From positions 189,870-253,869 of the forward strand of contig JAXDJV010000027.1 of assembly GCA_034667465.1 (NCBI GenBank): a stretch of DNA of 64,000 bases, written 5' to 3'. The position numbers and the translations under genes are program-made. Under the pieces are notes generated by a model. The model had not been told where the DNA came from. It saw only the letters and a list, made by a program, of their open reading frames with translations, and did no database searches. Of the stretch, positions 34,431-43,850 are shown one piece after another. The first letter of the stretch is position 1; each line of letters opens with the position of its first letter. The stretch comes from JAOBAU01 sp034667465. GTDB lineage: Bacteria > Acidobacteriota > Thermoanaerobaculia > Gp7-AA8.

Positions 34431-36538
34431 TGCGCGCCGGCGCGCTGACAATCGCAGTTGCGCTATTCAGTTTCGGCAGCGCGCAAAGCGCGACGGTCAC
34501 TGTGTCATCGGCAGCGTCCCTGCCGCCCGATTGCTCGCTTCATGTCGCCGACGATGGGGCGGCGGAGCAAAGTGCTCCCTGTACGACGGTGTTGCAAACC
34601 ACGGGAAAGCACGCGGTTGCCTGGGTCGAGACATCGTCATTGATTAGTCGATTTGTCACCGATGTCACCAAAGACGCGACAGTCTCCGCTTCGAATCTCG
34701 TGCCGCGCGGAACGGTCTCCTTCCCCGGTGATCGCGAGCTCCGGCCGGGCGAGCGCATCCGGCTGATCTCGTTGATCGCGCAGGAGCCTGACGCCGCATC
34801 ACATCCGCTGTTTGTCCGCGACGTCACGTCGACTCGCGAAACACCGGCCATGCCCGCCGCAAAGATCGTGGCAATTCTTCTCGATGCGAAGGGACGCGCA
34901 GTCGGCGTCTCACCACGAATGGCAGTGTTGCCGGGCGCAACGTCGACTCTGTGGCCGGAGCGGCCAAAGCGCGGCGACACCATCGTTGCGCTGTTCCTGT
35001 CGCGACCTTCGACGTCACCGAAGAGAGCGCTCGACGTGGCGATGGCCGATTCCGCCGGCTCGCAGCATCCTTCCGAGCTCGTCGACGGCAGCGATGCGCT
35101 CTTCGCCATCTGGTATGCACTCACCGGACCGTCTGCGCGCCTCATTCTCGAGTCGCACGACTATTACATCCCACAGGAACAGGTCGACGCGCAGGCCGGC
35201 AGTGTGACTCTCATCGAGCGATCGCTGCGGCCGCTGCCGACGCTGAAGGTCGCGATCGGCTCTCTGCTTCAACGCAAGCTTCGGGACACGCCCGCGATGT
35301 CGCTCGAGCTCACGGCGACGGGCAGCGAAGCGTCAGTGAAGAGCATGTCCGTCGAACCAGGCAAGGTCTCTACGTTTGAAAGAATGCCGGTGGCGCTGCT
35401 GATGCTCGATCTGCACATCGGCGAATTCGTCCTGCAGAAACAACTCGACCTTACGACGGGCGACGACACAACGATCAGCATTCCGCTCGAACCACTGATC
35501 GTGTCCGGCACCGTCTATCGCGGCGAGACACCGATGAAGGCGCGGATCAGCTTCATGCAGAAAGGCACGCCGCTCACTACCGACACCGATGACTTCGGAG
35601 CGTTCGAGATCACGTTGTGGCAACCGCGTCGCTACATCGTCGAAACGACTCCGGCCGATCGCCCTTCTTCGCCGCCGTTCTCGCAGGACGTGGCAATCAC
35701 CGCCTCGACGAAATTCGACATCCACGTACCGGCCGGCACAATCGTCGCGCGCGTCTTCGATGCCGCGGATGGAAAGCCGATCGCAGAGGCGACGGTCATG
35801 GTTCGCAACAAGTGGGTGGACGGAAAGGGATCGAGCTCCAGTGTGACCTCCGTCGCCGCAACCGGCGAACTCACTGAACTGCCGCCGCAACGGACCGGAA
35901 CGAGCGAGATTCAGGCGTTCGCCCCCGGATACGAAAGCGCGACACCGGTTGTCATCAACGTTGATGAGACAACGAGCAGAGTGGTCGTCCCGATGCCGAT
36001 GAAGCGCGGTGAGAATGTCCACTCACTGCAAATCACAATCGCCGGCCGGCCTGCAGCGGGCGCTGAGATCGCCACTTTTTCAGGTGAGCGAATGGTGTGG
36101 CATTCCGTGGCGGACGAAACGGGGCACCTCTCCCTGCCGGAACAGTTCGAAGGCATGCGTCTCATCATTCGGCATCCCGACGCGGCGACAGAGGTCATCC
36201 TGTCGCCGGGAGACAGAATCCCACTGACACCGCCTGCGCCGCCGCTCGTAGTCCGTGTCGTTCATCGCGACGAAACGACCGCCGGTCCGGCGCCCGCGAC
36301 GCTGACCCTGCGCGGCATGCTTACAGGCGCCGAGGCCGGATTCGCGACCTGGTCGCTCGGTGCAACCGGACCTGATGGAACCGTGACGTTGCGTGGATTG
36401 TTGCCGCAACCATTGCGGATCATGGCGACACAAAGAACGTCAGCCGATAAGGTGCGGAAGGACGACTACTACCGTACGTCCACGATCGTTCCCTTCCCAT
36501 GGCCGGCCGTCGTAACGCTGACGCTTGCGGACGAGTAA
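34430..36538 (+). CDS. Exported multi-domain beta-sandwich protein (hypothetical)
   Basis: 702 residues. Signal peptide MRAGALTIAVALFSFGSAQSA; an N-terminal domain (to about residue 220) shared with the minus-strand neighbour at 33178-34085; then several Ig/carboxypeptidase-regulatory-like beta-sandwich modules (VSGTVYRGETPMKARISF; TIVARVFDAADGKPIAEATVMV; VTLRGLLPQPLRI). No catalytic motif. ATG 34430 overlaps the previous stop and has no ribosome site, so it depends on translation of the Cys-rich gene. Likely a periplasmic or surface partner of that mini-protein (inference). Confidence 0.7.
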   Translation: MRAGALTIAVALFSFGSAQSATVTVSSAASLPPDCSLHVADDGAAEQSAPCTTVLQTTGKHAVAWVETSSLISRFVTDVTKDATVSASNLVPRGTVSFPGDRELRPGERIRLISLIAQEPDAASHPLFVRDVTSTRETPAMPAAKIVAILLDAKGRAVGVSPRMAVLPGATSTLWPERPKRGDTIVALFLSRPSTSPKRALDVAMADSAGSQHPSELVDGSDALFAIWYALTGPSARLILESHDYYIPQEQVDAQAGSVTLIERSLRPLPTLKVAIGSLLQRKLRDTPAMSLELTATGSEASVKSMSVEPGKVSTFERMPVALLMLDLHIGEFVLQKQLDLTTGDDTTISIPLEPLIVSGTVYRGETPMKARISFMQKGTPLTTDTDDFGAFEITLWQPRRYIVETTPADRPSSPPFSQDVAITASTKFDIHVPAGTIVARVFDAADGKPIAEATVMVRNKWVDGKGSSSSVTSVAATGELTELPPQRTGTSEIQAFAPGYESATPVVINVDETTSRVVVPMPMKRGENVHSLQITIAGRPAAGAEIATFSGERMVWHSVADETGHLSLPEQFEGMRLIIRHPDAATEVILSPGDRIPLTPPAPPLVVRVVHRDETTAGPAPATLTLRGMLTGAEAGFATWSLGATGPDGTVTLRGLLPQPLRIMATQRTSADKVRKDDYYRTSTIVPFPWPAVVTLTLADE

Positions 36539-36575
36539 CCACCCGCGCGCAGGCGTGTGCTACTTTCCTCCTCCC

Positions 36576-37880
36576 ATGAAAAAGCTGACGCTCGCCCTCC
36601 TCGTCACGCTCGCCGCCGCCGTCGCTTCCGCGCAGACTCCGTCGAAACCGATCGCGCTGAAGGCTGCACACATCTTCGATGCCACATCCGACAACATGTT
36701 GTCGAACGGCGTCGTGATCGTCGACGGCAATCGCATCGTCGCTGCCGGCTCCGGCATCGCCATTCCGGCGAACGCGCAGGTCATCGACCTCGGCGACGCG
36801 ACGCTCCTCCCCGGCTTCATCGATGCACACGTTCACCTGACCGAGGAGTCGGGCGACAACTGGTACAAAGATCACTTCGACAGCGAGATGCGACATCCGG
36901 CCGAGCAGTCGTTTTACGCCGCGTCGTATGCGCTCAAGACGCTGAACGCCGGCTTCACGACCGTGCGCAATGTCGGCGCGCAGGATTACGTCGACGTCGG
37001 GCTGCGTAACGCCATCAACAACGGCATCGTCCCCGGCCCGCGCATGCTCGTGGCGGTTCACGCCATCGGCGCGACCGGCGGTCATGGCGACGGCGATCCG
37101 CTGCCGCTGGAGCGCACGCATCAACTCGGCCCGATCGACGGCGTTTGCAACGGCGCCGCCGAATGCCGCGCCGCCGTTCGTTACCAGATCAAGTACGGCG
37201 CCGACGTCATCAAGTTCATGCCGTCGGGCGGTGTGCTGTCGCTCTCCGATCCGGTCGACGCGCCGGAGCTCTCGCAGGAAGAGATGAACGCGATCGTCGA
37301 GGAAGCGCACAACTGGGGACGCAAAGTCGCCGCGCATTGCCACGGCGACGCCGCCGCGAAGATGGCCATCATCGCCGGCACCGATTCCATCGAGCACGGC
37401 TCGTTCATGAAGCCCGACACGCTGGCGATGATGCGCGAGAAAGGAACGTACCTCGTACCGACGCGCATGGCCGTCTACTGGACCGGCAGCCCCGACAAAG
37501 TCGGCCGGTTCCCGGCGGTGATTCAGACGAAGGCAAAAGCCGCGTATGCCGCGCACGAACAGATGTTCCGCAACGCGCTGAAGGCCGGCGTGAAGATCGC
37601 GTTCGGCACCGACTCCGCCGTCTCGCCGCACGGCCTCAACGCGCACGAGTTCTCACTCATGACCGATCTCGGTATGTCGCCCGCCGCCGCCCTCCGCTCC
37701 GCGACCTCGACGAACGCCGTCCTCCTCGGACTCGCCGACCGCATCGGCACACTCGAAGCCGGCAAAATCGCGGACGTCGTCGCGGTGCCTGGCAATGCGC
37801 TGACGGACATCAAAGCAACCGAGCGCGTGCTCTTCGTCATGAAAGACGGGAAGATTGTGAAGGGTCCGGCGGCGAAGTGA
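36576..37880 (+). CDS. Exported amidohydrolase family protein
   Basis: 434 residues. Signal peptide MKKLTLALLVTLAAAVASA; then an amidohydrolase barrel of the imidazolonepropionase/Xaa-Pro-dipeptidase-like group: DAHVHL metal ligands, the carboxylated lysine in DVIKFMPSGG, AAHCHG, SIEHG and the FGTDS aspartate. Substrates in this group are N-acylated or cyclic peptides and amides, so the exact one is uncertain. A TACTTT box ends 9 nt before the ATG. Followed after 7 nt by asparaginase, suggesting joint amino-acid or peptide scavenging. Confidence 0.9.
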   Translation: MKKLTLALLVTLAAAVASAQTPSKPIALKAAHIFDATSDNMLSNGVVIVDGNRIVAAGSGIAIPANAQVIDLGDATLLPGFIDAHVHLTEESGDNWYKDHFDSEMRHPAEQSFYAASYALKTLNAGFTTVRNVGAQDYVDVGLRNAINNGIVPGPRMLVAVHAIGATGGHGDGDPLPLERTHQLGPIDGVCNGAAECRAAVRYQIKYGADVIKFMPSGGVLSLSDPVDAPELSQEEMNAIVEEAHNWGRKVAAHCHGDAAAKMAIIAGTDSIEHGSFMKPDTLAMMREKGTYLVPTRMAVYWTGSPDKVGRFPAVIQTKAKAAYAAHEQMFRNALKAGVKIAFGTDSAVSPHGLNAHEFSLMTDLGMSPAAALRSATSTNAVLLGLADRIGTLEAGKIADVVAVPGNALTDIKATERVLFVMKDGKIVKGPAAK

Positions 37881-37887
37881 ACGTCTG

Positions 37888-38916
37888 ATGCGCAAACGCG
37901 TTTACATCGCCTACACCGGCGGCACGATCGGCATGAAGCGGACGCGCGACGGCTATTCGCCGGAGCCGGGATATCTGCAATCGCAGATGCGTGCGATGCC
38001 GGAGTTGAAGCATCGCTCGATGCCGAGCTTCACCATCCACGAATATGCGCCGCTGCTCGACTCCTCGAACATGACGCCGCGCGAGTGGGTGAAGATCGCG
38101 AACGACGTCGCCGCGAACTACGACGACTACGACGGCTTCCTCGTCCTGCACGGCACCGATACGATGGCGTACACCGCCTCCGCAATCCCCTTCATGCTCA
38201 GCGGCCTCGGCAAACCGGTGATCATCACCGGCTCGCAGATCCCGCTATGCGAAGTGCGCAACGACGCGCGCGAAAACCTCATCACCTCGCTGCTCATCGC
38301 TGCGAACTACGCGATCCCCGAGGTCTGTCTCTACTTCGGCGGGAAGTTGTTGCGCGGCTGCCGCGCGGTGAAAGTGAGCGCCGACGGATTCGCGGCCTTC
38401 GCATCGCCGAACGTTCCGCCGCTCGGTACGGTCGGCATCGACATCGACATCAATCACGAGCTCGTGCGCAAACCGCGTCCGCGGCAGCGGCTGAAGGTCG
38501 AAGAGTTCGGATCGCCGGTCGTCAGTGCGCTGCGACTCTTTCCCGGCATCTCACCGGAGCTGGTGCGCAACGTTCTGCGTCCGCCGCTTCAGGGACTGGT
38601 GCTGGAAGCGTACGGCGTCGGCAACGGTCCCGATCAGGATGCGGATTTCCTCGCCGCGCTCACCGAGGCGACGCGGCGCGGCGTTGTGATCGTCGACTGC
38701 ACGCAATGCCTCGAAGGAACCGTGAACCTCGGCGAGTACGCGGCCGGTTCCGCACTTGCGCGCGCCGGCGTCATCAGCGGCTACGACATGACCGCCGAGG
38801 CTGCGCTGGCGAAGCTGTATCACCTGTTCAGCCGGAAGCTGACGCCGGAAAAAGTGAAAGCGGAGATGCAGAATGATTTGCGGGGAGAGTTGACGGTAAC
38901 GAGGCATGGGGCATGA
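37888..38916 (+). CDS. Type I L-asparaginase
   Basis: 342 residues. Catalytic threonines are in YTGGTIGM (N-terminus) and LHGTDTMAYTASA, with the TGSQIPLCEVRNDARENL segment typical of the cytoplasmic AnsA-type enzyme. It hydrolyses asparagine to aspartate and ammonia. No signal peptide, so cytoplasmic. Its last residues (RHGA and stop) are encoded by the left arm of repeat copy C. Confidence 0.92.
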   Translation: MRKRVYIAYTGGTIGMKRTRDGYSPEPGYLQSQMRAMPELKHRSMPSFTIHEYAPLLDSSNMTPREWVKIANDVAANYDDYDGFLVLHGTDTMAYTASAIPFMLSGLGKPVIITGSQIPLCEVRNDARENLITSLLIAANYAIPEVCLYFGGKLLRGCRAVKVSADGFAAFASPNVPPLGTVGIDIDINHELVRKPRPRQRLKVEEFGSPVVSALRLFPGISPELVRNVLRPPLQGLVLEAYGVGNGPDQDADFLAALTEATRRGVVIVDCTQCLEGTVNLGEYAAGSALARAGVISGYDMTAEAALAKLYHLFSRKLTPEKVKAEMQNDLRGELTVTRHGA

Positions 38917-38967
38917 GGTATGAGTAAAGGCTTCGACTCATGCCTCATCACTCATGCCTCATGCCTC
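38901..38967 (+). repeat. GGCATGAG inverted-repeat element, copy C
   Basis: Left arm 38901-38924 (GAGGCATGGGGCATGAGG...), right arm 38937-38967 (CTCATGCCTCAT units). It lies between converging genes and supplies the stop codons of both: asparaginase ends RHGA*, the TMEM175-like protein ends RHEA*. Confidence 0.85.
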
Positions 38968-39539
38968 TCCACAATCTTCCTCTCGATCCGCTGATCGGGC
39001 ACGAGCCAGATCATCGCGACGATGACGTAGATCGCATCTGCGATCAGCGGATGGACGAACGCCAGTCCGATCGCGGAGAGATACAACGCCATCGACACCT
39101 TCCCTTTCGTGTCGCTTCCCACCGCCTGCGCCAGCTTCGATGAATGTCCCTCGTACGCGATGATCCGATTTTGCAGAATCGTGTACGACACGGCGGCAGC
39201 CAGCAGGACGACGCCGTAACCGGCGGTCGGCAGCACGGTGAAGTGGTTCTCGCCCATCCACGTCGTCGCGAACGGCACGAGCGAAAGCCAGAACAGCAGA
39301 TGCAGATTCGCCCAGAGCACGGCGCCATTCACGCGCTGTGTGGCGTGCAGCATGTGGTGATGGTTCGTCCAGTAGATGCCCAGGTAGACGAAGCTGAGGA
39401 CGTACATCAGAAGCGTGAAAACCGTGTGTCGCATCTCCGTCCAGTCGCTGCCGTGCGGCACTTTCAGCTCGAGCACCATGATCGTGATCAGGATCGCGAT
39501 CACGCCATCGCTGAACGCTTCCAAACGCGTCGTCGTCAT
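38952..39539 (-). CDS. TMEM175-like (DUF1211) potassium channel-type protein
   Basis: 195 residues with six hydrophobic segments. The N-terminal RLEAFSDGVIAI motif (R-x3-FSD) is the signature of TMEM175/DUF1211 channels, where the FSD region lies at the pore entry. One six-helix repeat is the usual bacterial form, assembling as a tetramer. Start taken at 39539 (MTTTRLEAF); ATG 39557 is an alternative. C-terminal residues come from repeat copy C. Confidence 0.88.
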   Translation of the reverse strand: MTTTRLEAFSDGVIAILITIMVLELKVPHGSDWTEMRHTVFTLLMYVLSFVYLGIYWTNHHHMLHATQRVNGAVLWANLHLLFWLSLVPFATTWMGENHFTVLPTAGYGVVLLAAAVSYTILQNRIIAYEGHSSKLAQAVGSDTKGKVSMALYLSAIGLAFVHPLIADAIYVIVAMIWLVPDQRIERKIVERHEA

Positions 39540-39611
39540 GAAAAAAGGATACGTCATCGGCCGAAGGAAGAAACGTCACCGTCATCTCCTTAGCGTCGAC
39601 AGGAGCCGCCA

Positions 39612-40742
39612 CTGGAAACTACGATCGCATCGCCGAACCGCCCGCGCTTTCATCCCGTCTCACTCATCGGATTCGCCATCGTTCATCTCTGCGCGCTCGG
39701 CGTCATCGCGCTCGGCTTCTCATGGACGGGCGTCGCGTTGTGCGTTGCGTCGTACTACGTGCGGATGTTCGGCGTCACGGCCGGCTTCCATCGCTACTTC
39801 TCGCATCGCACGTATCGGCTGAATCGCTTCTGGCAATTCGCGATGGCGTTTCTGGCGATGACCGCGGCGCAGAAAGGCGTGCTCTGGTGGGCGGCCAATC
39901 ATCGCCATCACCACAAGTACTCCGATCAGCCGGAGGACATTCACAGTCCCGTGCAGCGCGGATTCTGGTGGAGTCACATCGGCTGGATCCTCGCCGAGAG
40001 CAAAGGAACCGATTACTCGCGCATCGGCGATCTGACGAAATATCCGGAGCTGCGCTGGCTCGATCGCAATCAGTACGTGCCGACGATGTTGTATGGCGTC
40101 GCGCTGGCGCTCGTCTTCGGTCCGATCGGTCTCTTCTACGGCTACTTCCTGTCGACCGTGCTGCTGTGGCACGGCACGTTCTCGATCAACAGCGTCATGC
40201 ACGTCTTCGGGAAGCGCGTCTTCGACACCGCGGACGACAGCCGCAACAGCATGATCTTCGCGCTGGTGACGATGGGCGAAGGATGGCACAACAACCACCA
40301 CCATCATCCCGGCTCGGCGGCGCAGGGATTCCGCTGGTGGCAGCTCGACTTCAGTTACTACGCGCTGCTCGTTCTGGAAAAGATCGGCATCGTTCAGGGG
40401 ATGCGACGCGTTCCGCATCGGCTCCGCGCATCGGCCGCAGCGATCACGCAGACGACACGGCGCCGCTTCGATGAACTTGCCGTTCGCTGGGCGTCGCTGC
40501 GCGCGACGCTGGAGCTCGCCGGACACGACGCGCTCGTCGACCTCGAAGAAAAGCGCGTCTCCGCGGCCGCGCGACTCGATGCGCTGCAGCAGGAGTACGT
40601 CGCGGCCGGCGTGACCGCTTCACGTCGCGTCGCCGAGCTGCGTGCCGAGATCGAGCAGACACGCCTCCACCTCTGCGCGGTGCTCGAACGATTGATCGAG
40701 ACGGCGCAGTCGGGCGGCGCGATGCAGCCGGCGATGTCGTAG
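39612..40742 (+). CDS. Fatty acid desaturase (acyl-CoA/acyl-lipid type)
   Basis: 376 residues from an apparent CTG start. Histidine boxes of membrane desaturases are present: HRYFSH, HRHHH and HNNHHHH, with membrane helices around them. It introduces a cis double bond, probably delta-9, using a di-iron centre. The frame is open only to 39594 and contains no ATG, GTG or TTG before residue 41, yet the upstream codons encode a normal desaturase N-terminus (RPRFHPVSLIGFAIVHLCA). AGGAG (39601-39605) sits 6 nt before CTG 39612. The C-terminal 100 residues after the catalytic part are helical and probably coiled-coil. Confidence 0.85.
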   Translation: METTIASPNRPRFHPVSLIGFAIVHLCALGVIALGFSWTGVALCVASYYVRMFGVTAGFHRYFSHRTYRLNRFWQFAMAFLAMTAAQKGVLWWAANHRHHHKYSDQPEDIHSPVQRGFWWSHIGWILAESKGTDYSRIGDLTKYPELRWLDRNQYVPTMLYGVALALVFGPIGLFYGYFLSTVLLWHGTFSINSVMHVFGKRVFDTADDSRNSMIFALVTMGEGWHNNHHHHPGSAAQGFRWWQLDFSYYALLVLEKIGIVQGMRRVPHRLRASAAAITQTTRRRFDELAVRWASLRATLELAGHDALVDLEEKRVSAAARLDALQQEYVAAGVTASRRVAELRAEIEQTRLHLCAVLERLIETAQSGGAMQPAMS

Positions 40743-40751
40743 ATTGTCGTC

Positions 40752-41798
40752 GTGCTCGACCAACTGCTGACTCTCGATGACTGCGAGCGCGTTGCGCGCG
40801 AACGCCTGCCGCACATGGTTTACGAGTTTCTCGCCGGTGCTGCCGGCGACGAAGCGACGATGCGCTGGAACCGCGAGTCGTACGAGCGGATCCGGCTGCG
40901 CCCGCGCGTGCTCGAAGACGTCTCGACGATCGACATGAGCGTGACGCTGTTCGGCGATCGGCATTCACTGCCGCTGCTGCTCGCACCGGTCGCCTATCAG
41001 CGGCTCGTGCACGACGATGGTGAAGCCGGCAGCGCACGCGGAGCGGCCGCGGGCGGCGTCACATTCGTGATGAGCACCGCGTCCAACTGCGCGGTTGAAG
41101 AGATCGCGGCCTCGGGTGCAAAGTTGTGGCTGCAGCTCTATCTGCAGAACGATCGCGACGTCACCCGCGATCTGCTCGCGCGCGCGGAAGCGGCCGGCGT
41201 TCGCGCGCTCTGTCTCACCGTCGACACGCCGGTGCTCGGCACGCGCAATCGTCAGGCGCGCGCGAAATTCGCGCTGCCGCCGGAGCTGCCGACGCCGCAT
41301 CTCGACGTCGCCGGACGCGATCGGCTCAGCATCGTCAGCGGCCGCCGCGAAGCGATCACCTGGAGCGACGTCGACTGGCTCGCGGCAACGACGAAGCTAC
41401 CGCTCCTGCTCAAAGGGATCCTGACCGGCGACGACGCCGCGCGCGGACTCGAACACGGAGCCGCCGGCGTCGTCGTTTCGAATCACGGTGCGCGCAATCT
41501 CGACACGGTTCCGGCGACGATCGATGCGCTGCCGGAAGTCGTCGAACGGATCGCCGGCCGCGTTCCGATCCTCGTCGATGGCGGCATTCGCCGCGGCACC
41601 GACATCGTCAAGGCAATCGCCCTCGGCGCATCGGCCGTCCTGATCGGACGACCGTACGTCTACGGACTCGCATCCGCCGGACCGGACGGCGTCGCGCGCG
41701 TGATCGCCATCCTGCGAGAAGAGCTGGAGACCGCGATGGCGCTGCTCGGCTGTGCCTCGTTGCGCGAGCTCGACGCGCGAGTCTTATGGGATCGCTGA
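40752..41798 (+). CDS. FMN-dependent alpha-hydroxyacid oxidase/dehydrogenase
   Basis: 348 residues, GTG start. TIM-barrel of the lactate/glycolate oxidase family: LAPVAYQRL FMN region, QLYLQNDRD, the Lys in LLKGILTGDDA, the catalytic His and Arg in SNHGARNLD, DGGIRRGTDIVKA and IGRPYVYGLA. It oxidises L-2-hydroxyacids to 2-oxoacids; the exact substrate and electron acceptor are not clear. Follows the desaturase by 9 nt and is followed by PhyH. Confidence 0.88.
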   Translation: MLDQLLTLDDCERVARERLPHMVYEFLAGAAGDEATMRWNRESYERIRLRPRVLEDVSTIDMSVTLFGDRHSLPLLLAPVAYQRLVHDDGEAGSARGAAAGGVTFVMSTASNCAVEEIAASGAKLWLQLYLQNDRDVTRDLLARAEAAGVRALCLTVDTPVLGTRNRQARAKFALPPELPTPHLDVAGRDRLSIVSGRREAITWSDVDWLAATTKLPLLLKGILTGDDAARGLEHGAAGVVVSNHGARNLDTVPATIDALPEVVERIAGRVPILVDGGIRRGTDIVKAIALGASAVLIGRPYVYGLASAGPDGVARVIAILREELETAMALLGCASLRELDARVLWDR

Positions 41799-41819
41799 CC
41801 GGCCCTTATACTCGCGCGC

Positions 41820-42803
41820 ATGTTTTCGTTCTTCCGAAAGCCGGCCAATCCCGGACTGATCTGGCTCGATGAGCGGAGCGCAAAGCGCCGTATCACGGCG
41901 GACGTCCGCGCGGGAAAAATCCAGGCCGAGGAAGAAGCGCAATTAACGAAATTCGCGCGCGACGGCTACTTCATCATCCAGCTCGATCTTTCGGCTGCGG
42001 ATGCGGCCGCGATCGACAGCGACGTCAACCGGCTCTGGAGCGAACGGCCATCGAATATCGCGTTCGCATACGACTCGCCGCCGAAACGCTTCACTTCCGC
42101 GGAGCCGCAGCAGGATCGAAAGCCGCGCTATCGGATTCACGAGCTGCACGCGGCGTCCGAACAGGCTCTCCGGCTGTATCTGCATCCGACGCTGCATCGC
42201 TATGCGTCGTTGATTCTCGGCGAGCCGGCCGTCGCAACGCAGTCGCTTTATTTCGAATACGGCAGCCAGCAGGTGCTGCATCGCGATTCGACGGTCGTCC
42301 CGACGCCGCATTTCGGGCGGCTCGTTGCGGCGTGGATTGCATTGGAAGACATCGCGCCCGAATCGGGTCCGCTCGCGTATGTGCCGGGATCGCAGCGACT
42401 CCCATTCTTCGATTTCGGTACGAATGAGTTCACGTACGATCCCTCGCGTCACACGCCGGCGGAAGTCGAGCGCGCCATGACGTTCTATTCGCAGGAGCTC
42501 GAGCGCAGCGGTCTGAAGAAACACGAGTTTGTTGCGAAACGCGGACAGGCGCTGATCTGGCACTCAGCGCTCATGCACGGCGGTGCGATGCCGACGGACG
42601 AACATCGAACGCGCAAAAGCTTCGTCGTTCATTACTCGACGCTGCGCGGACAGTCATCGCGTGAATGCGCGGTCACCGAGGTCGTCGATGGGAAGCTCGG
42701 CGAAAGCGTATTTACGACGACCGAAGTGATTCAGCGCGACGATGCATTTGGATTCGCGAATCCGCTCGATGGCACGTTTCTCCATCGACGCGGAGAACGT
42801 TAA
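41820..42803 (+). CDS. Phytanoyl-CoA dioxygenase (PhyH) family protein
   Basis: 327 residues, Fe(II)/2-oxoglutarate oxygenase fold. The metal motif HRDS (HxD) lies near residue 158 and the distal histidine in MHGG near 255; arginine RKSF lies where 2-oxoglutarate is held. The family hydroxylates lipids, sugars or small molecules. A TATACT box ends 7 nt before the ATG. Positioned with the desaturase and hydroxyacid oxidase, it hints at lipid or fatty-acid modification (inference). Confidence 0.8.
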   Translation: MFSFFRKPANPGLIWLDERSAKRRITADVRAGKIQAEEEAQLTKFARDGYFIIQLDLSAADAAAIDSDVNRLWSERPSNIAFAYDSPPKRFTSAEPQQDRKPRYRIHELHAASEQALRLYLHPTLHRYASLILGEPAVATQSLYFEYGSQQVLHRDSTVVPTPHFGRLVAAWIALEDIAPESGPLAYVPGSQRLPFFDFGTNEFTYDPSRHTPAEVERAMTFYSQELERSGLKKHEFVAKRGQALIWHSALMHGGAMPTDEHRTRKSFVVHYSTLRGQSSRECAVTEVVDGKLGESVFTTTEVIQRDDAFGFANPLDGTFLHRRGER

Positions 42804-42833
42804 TCAGCCTTTGCCGTGCAAGGAGAGAATCGG

Positions 42834-43652
42834 TTGAGCCCTGAAGAGCTGACTGCTGAAATCATTCGCCTCGGCCCGTGGCATCACGACGTCGAAGTGG
42901 CGCCCGGGCTGCGTACGGGCGAGATCACCCGTTCGGCGGTCTACGCGAGCGAGCTCGGTGTTCCGACAGTCATTCAGCCGGAGTCGGGTTTCACCAGACT
43001 CGCCGGTGAGCTCTTTCCGAACGGTCTGGCCGGACGCTCGATCCTCGATTGTGCGTGCAACGCCGGCGGATACCTTTTCGCCGCAAAACGCCTCGGCGCC
43101 GGCCGCGGCTTCGGGTTCGACGTACGCGATCACTGGATCCGGCAGGCGCGATTTCTCGCCGGCCATCTTCCGAGCTCGGACCTGGAGTTCGACACGCGCG
43201 ACCTCGAGACTCTTCCCGCCCTACGCCTGGAACCGTTCGATATCACCCTGTTCATGGGTATTTTCTATCATTTGCCCGATCCCATTGCCGGCCTTCGGAT
43301 TGCCGCCGATCTCACGAGAGAATTGCTCATTGTGAATACGGCCTTCAGGCCATCGAAGAAAGACGCATTAATCCTGAATCCGGAAAGTATGACCGAGGTA
43401 ATGTCCGGGGTACACGGACTGGCGTGGTGGCCGAGCGGCGAGGGCGTCATGCGCCAATTGCTGGCGTGGTGCGGATTTCCGCATACGCGATTGCGATTCA
43501 CACGGCGAGTTGCGGCGAATCACCACAGAATGGAAATTCTGGCGGCGCGAAACGAGAATACATTTGCTCATTACGACACGATTCATCGTCCCGTGTCGCC
43601 GGCCCGATATAAACGCTGGCTGCGGGCATTGCGCGCTTACGTGCGTCGGTAA
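42834..43652 (+). CDS. SAM-dependent methyltransferase (DUF1698/CmoB-like)
   Basis: 272 residues. Class I Rossmann fold: ILDCACNAGGYLFAA (SAM loop), GFGFDVRDHWIRQARFL, and FMGIFYHLPDPIAGL, a pattern shared with tRNA-wobble-uridine CmoB-type and related methyltransferases. TTG 42834 is chosen, with AGGAG 8 nt before it. The second half is noticeably richer in A and T than its neighbours. Target unknown. Confidence 0.77.
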   Translation: MSPEELTAEIIRLGPWHHDVEVAPGLRTGEITRSAVYASELGVPTVIQPESGFTRLAGELFPNGLAGRSILDCACNAGGYLFAAKRLGAGRGFGFDVRDHWIRQARFLAGHLPSSDLEFDTRDLETLPALRLEPFDITLFMGIFYHLPDPIAGLRIAADLTRELLIVNTAFRPSKKDALILNPESMTEVMSGVHGLAWWPSGEGVMRQLLAWCGFPHTRLRFTRRVAANHHRMEILAARNENTFAHYDTIHRPVSPARYKRWLRALRAYVRR

Positions 43653-43692
43653 ATGTGAACCGCGCGCCGGTTTACGGGCGGCCCAGCAGTGA

Positions 43693-43848
43693 TCAGCTGT
43701 CCCAGTAGCCGGGCTTCTTGCGCTCATGCGCAATCGCAAGAACAGCGATTCTGTGTTTCAGTCTTCTGAAGACTACCTGGTACGGGCGTTGAGGAATCGA
43801 TTCGCCAGCTCAGCATCGCGATCGCGGTACCAGGCGACGGCGAACCGG
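43693..43848 (-). pseudogene. ParE-like toxin remnant
   Basis: Two pieces of a ParE/RelE-family toxin in the minus strand: FAVAWYRDRDAELANRFLNA, then after a gap and frame change RLKHRIAVLAIAHERKKPGYW to the stop at 43693. The N-terminus and about 35 central residues are gone, so it cannot be active. It directly follows the antitoxin gene, as toxin and antitoxin genes usually do. Confidence 0.7.
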
Positions 43849-43850
43849 CA

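Noticed and set aside
38959..39612. Alternative minus-strand frame opposite the TMEM175-like gene
   Set aside because: The FSD-motif frame clearly encodes the channel-type protein; the other frame is polar and random-like.
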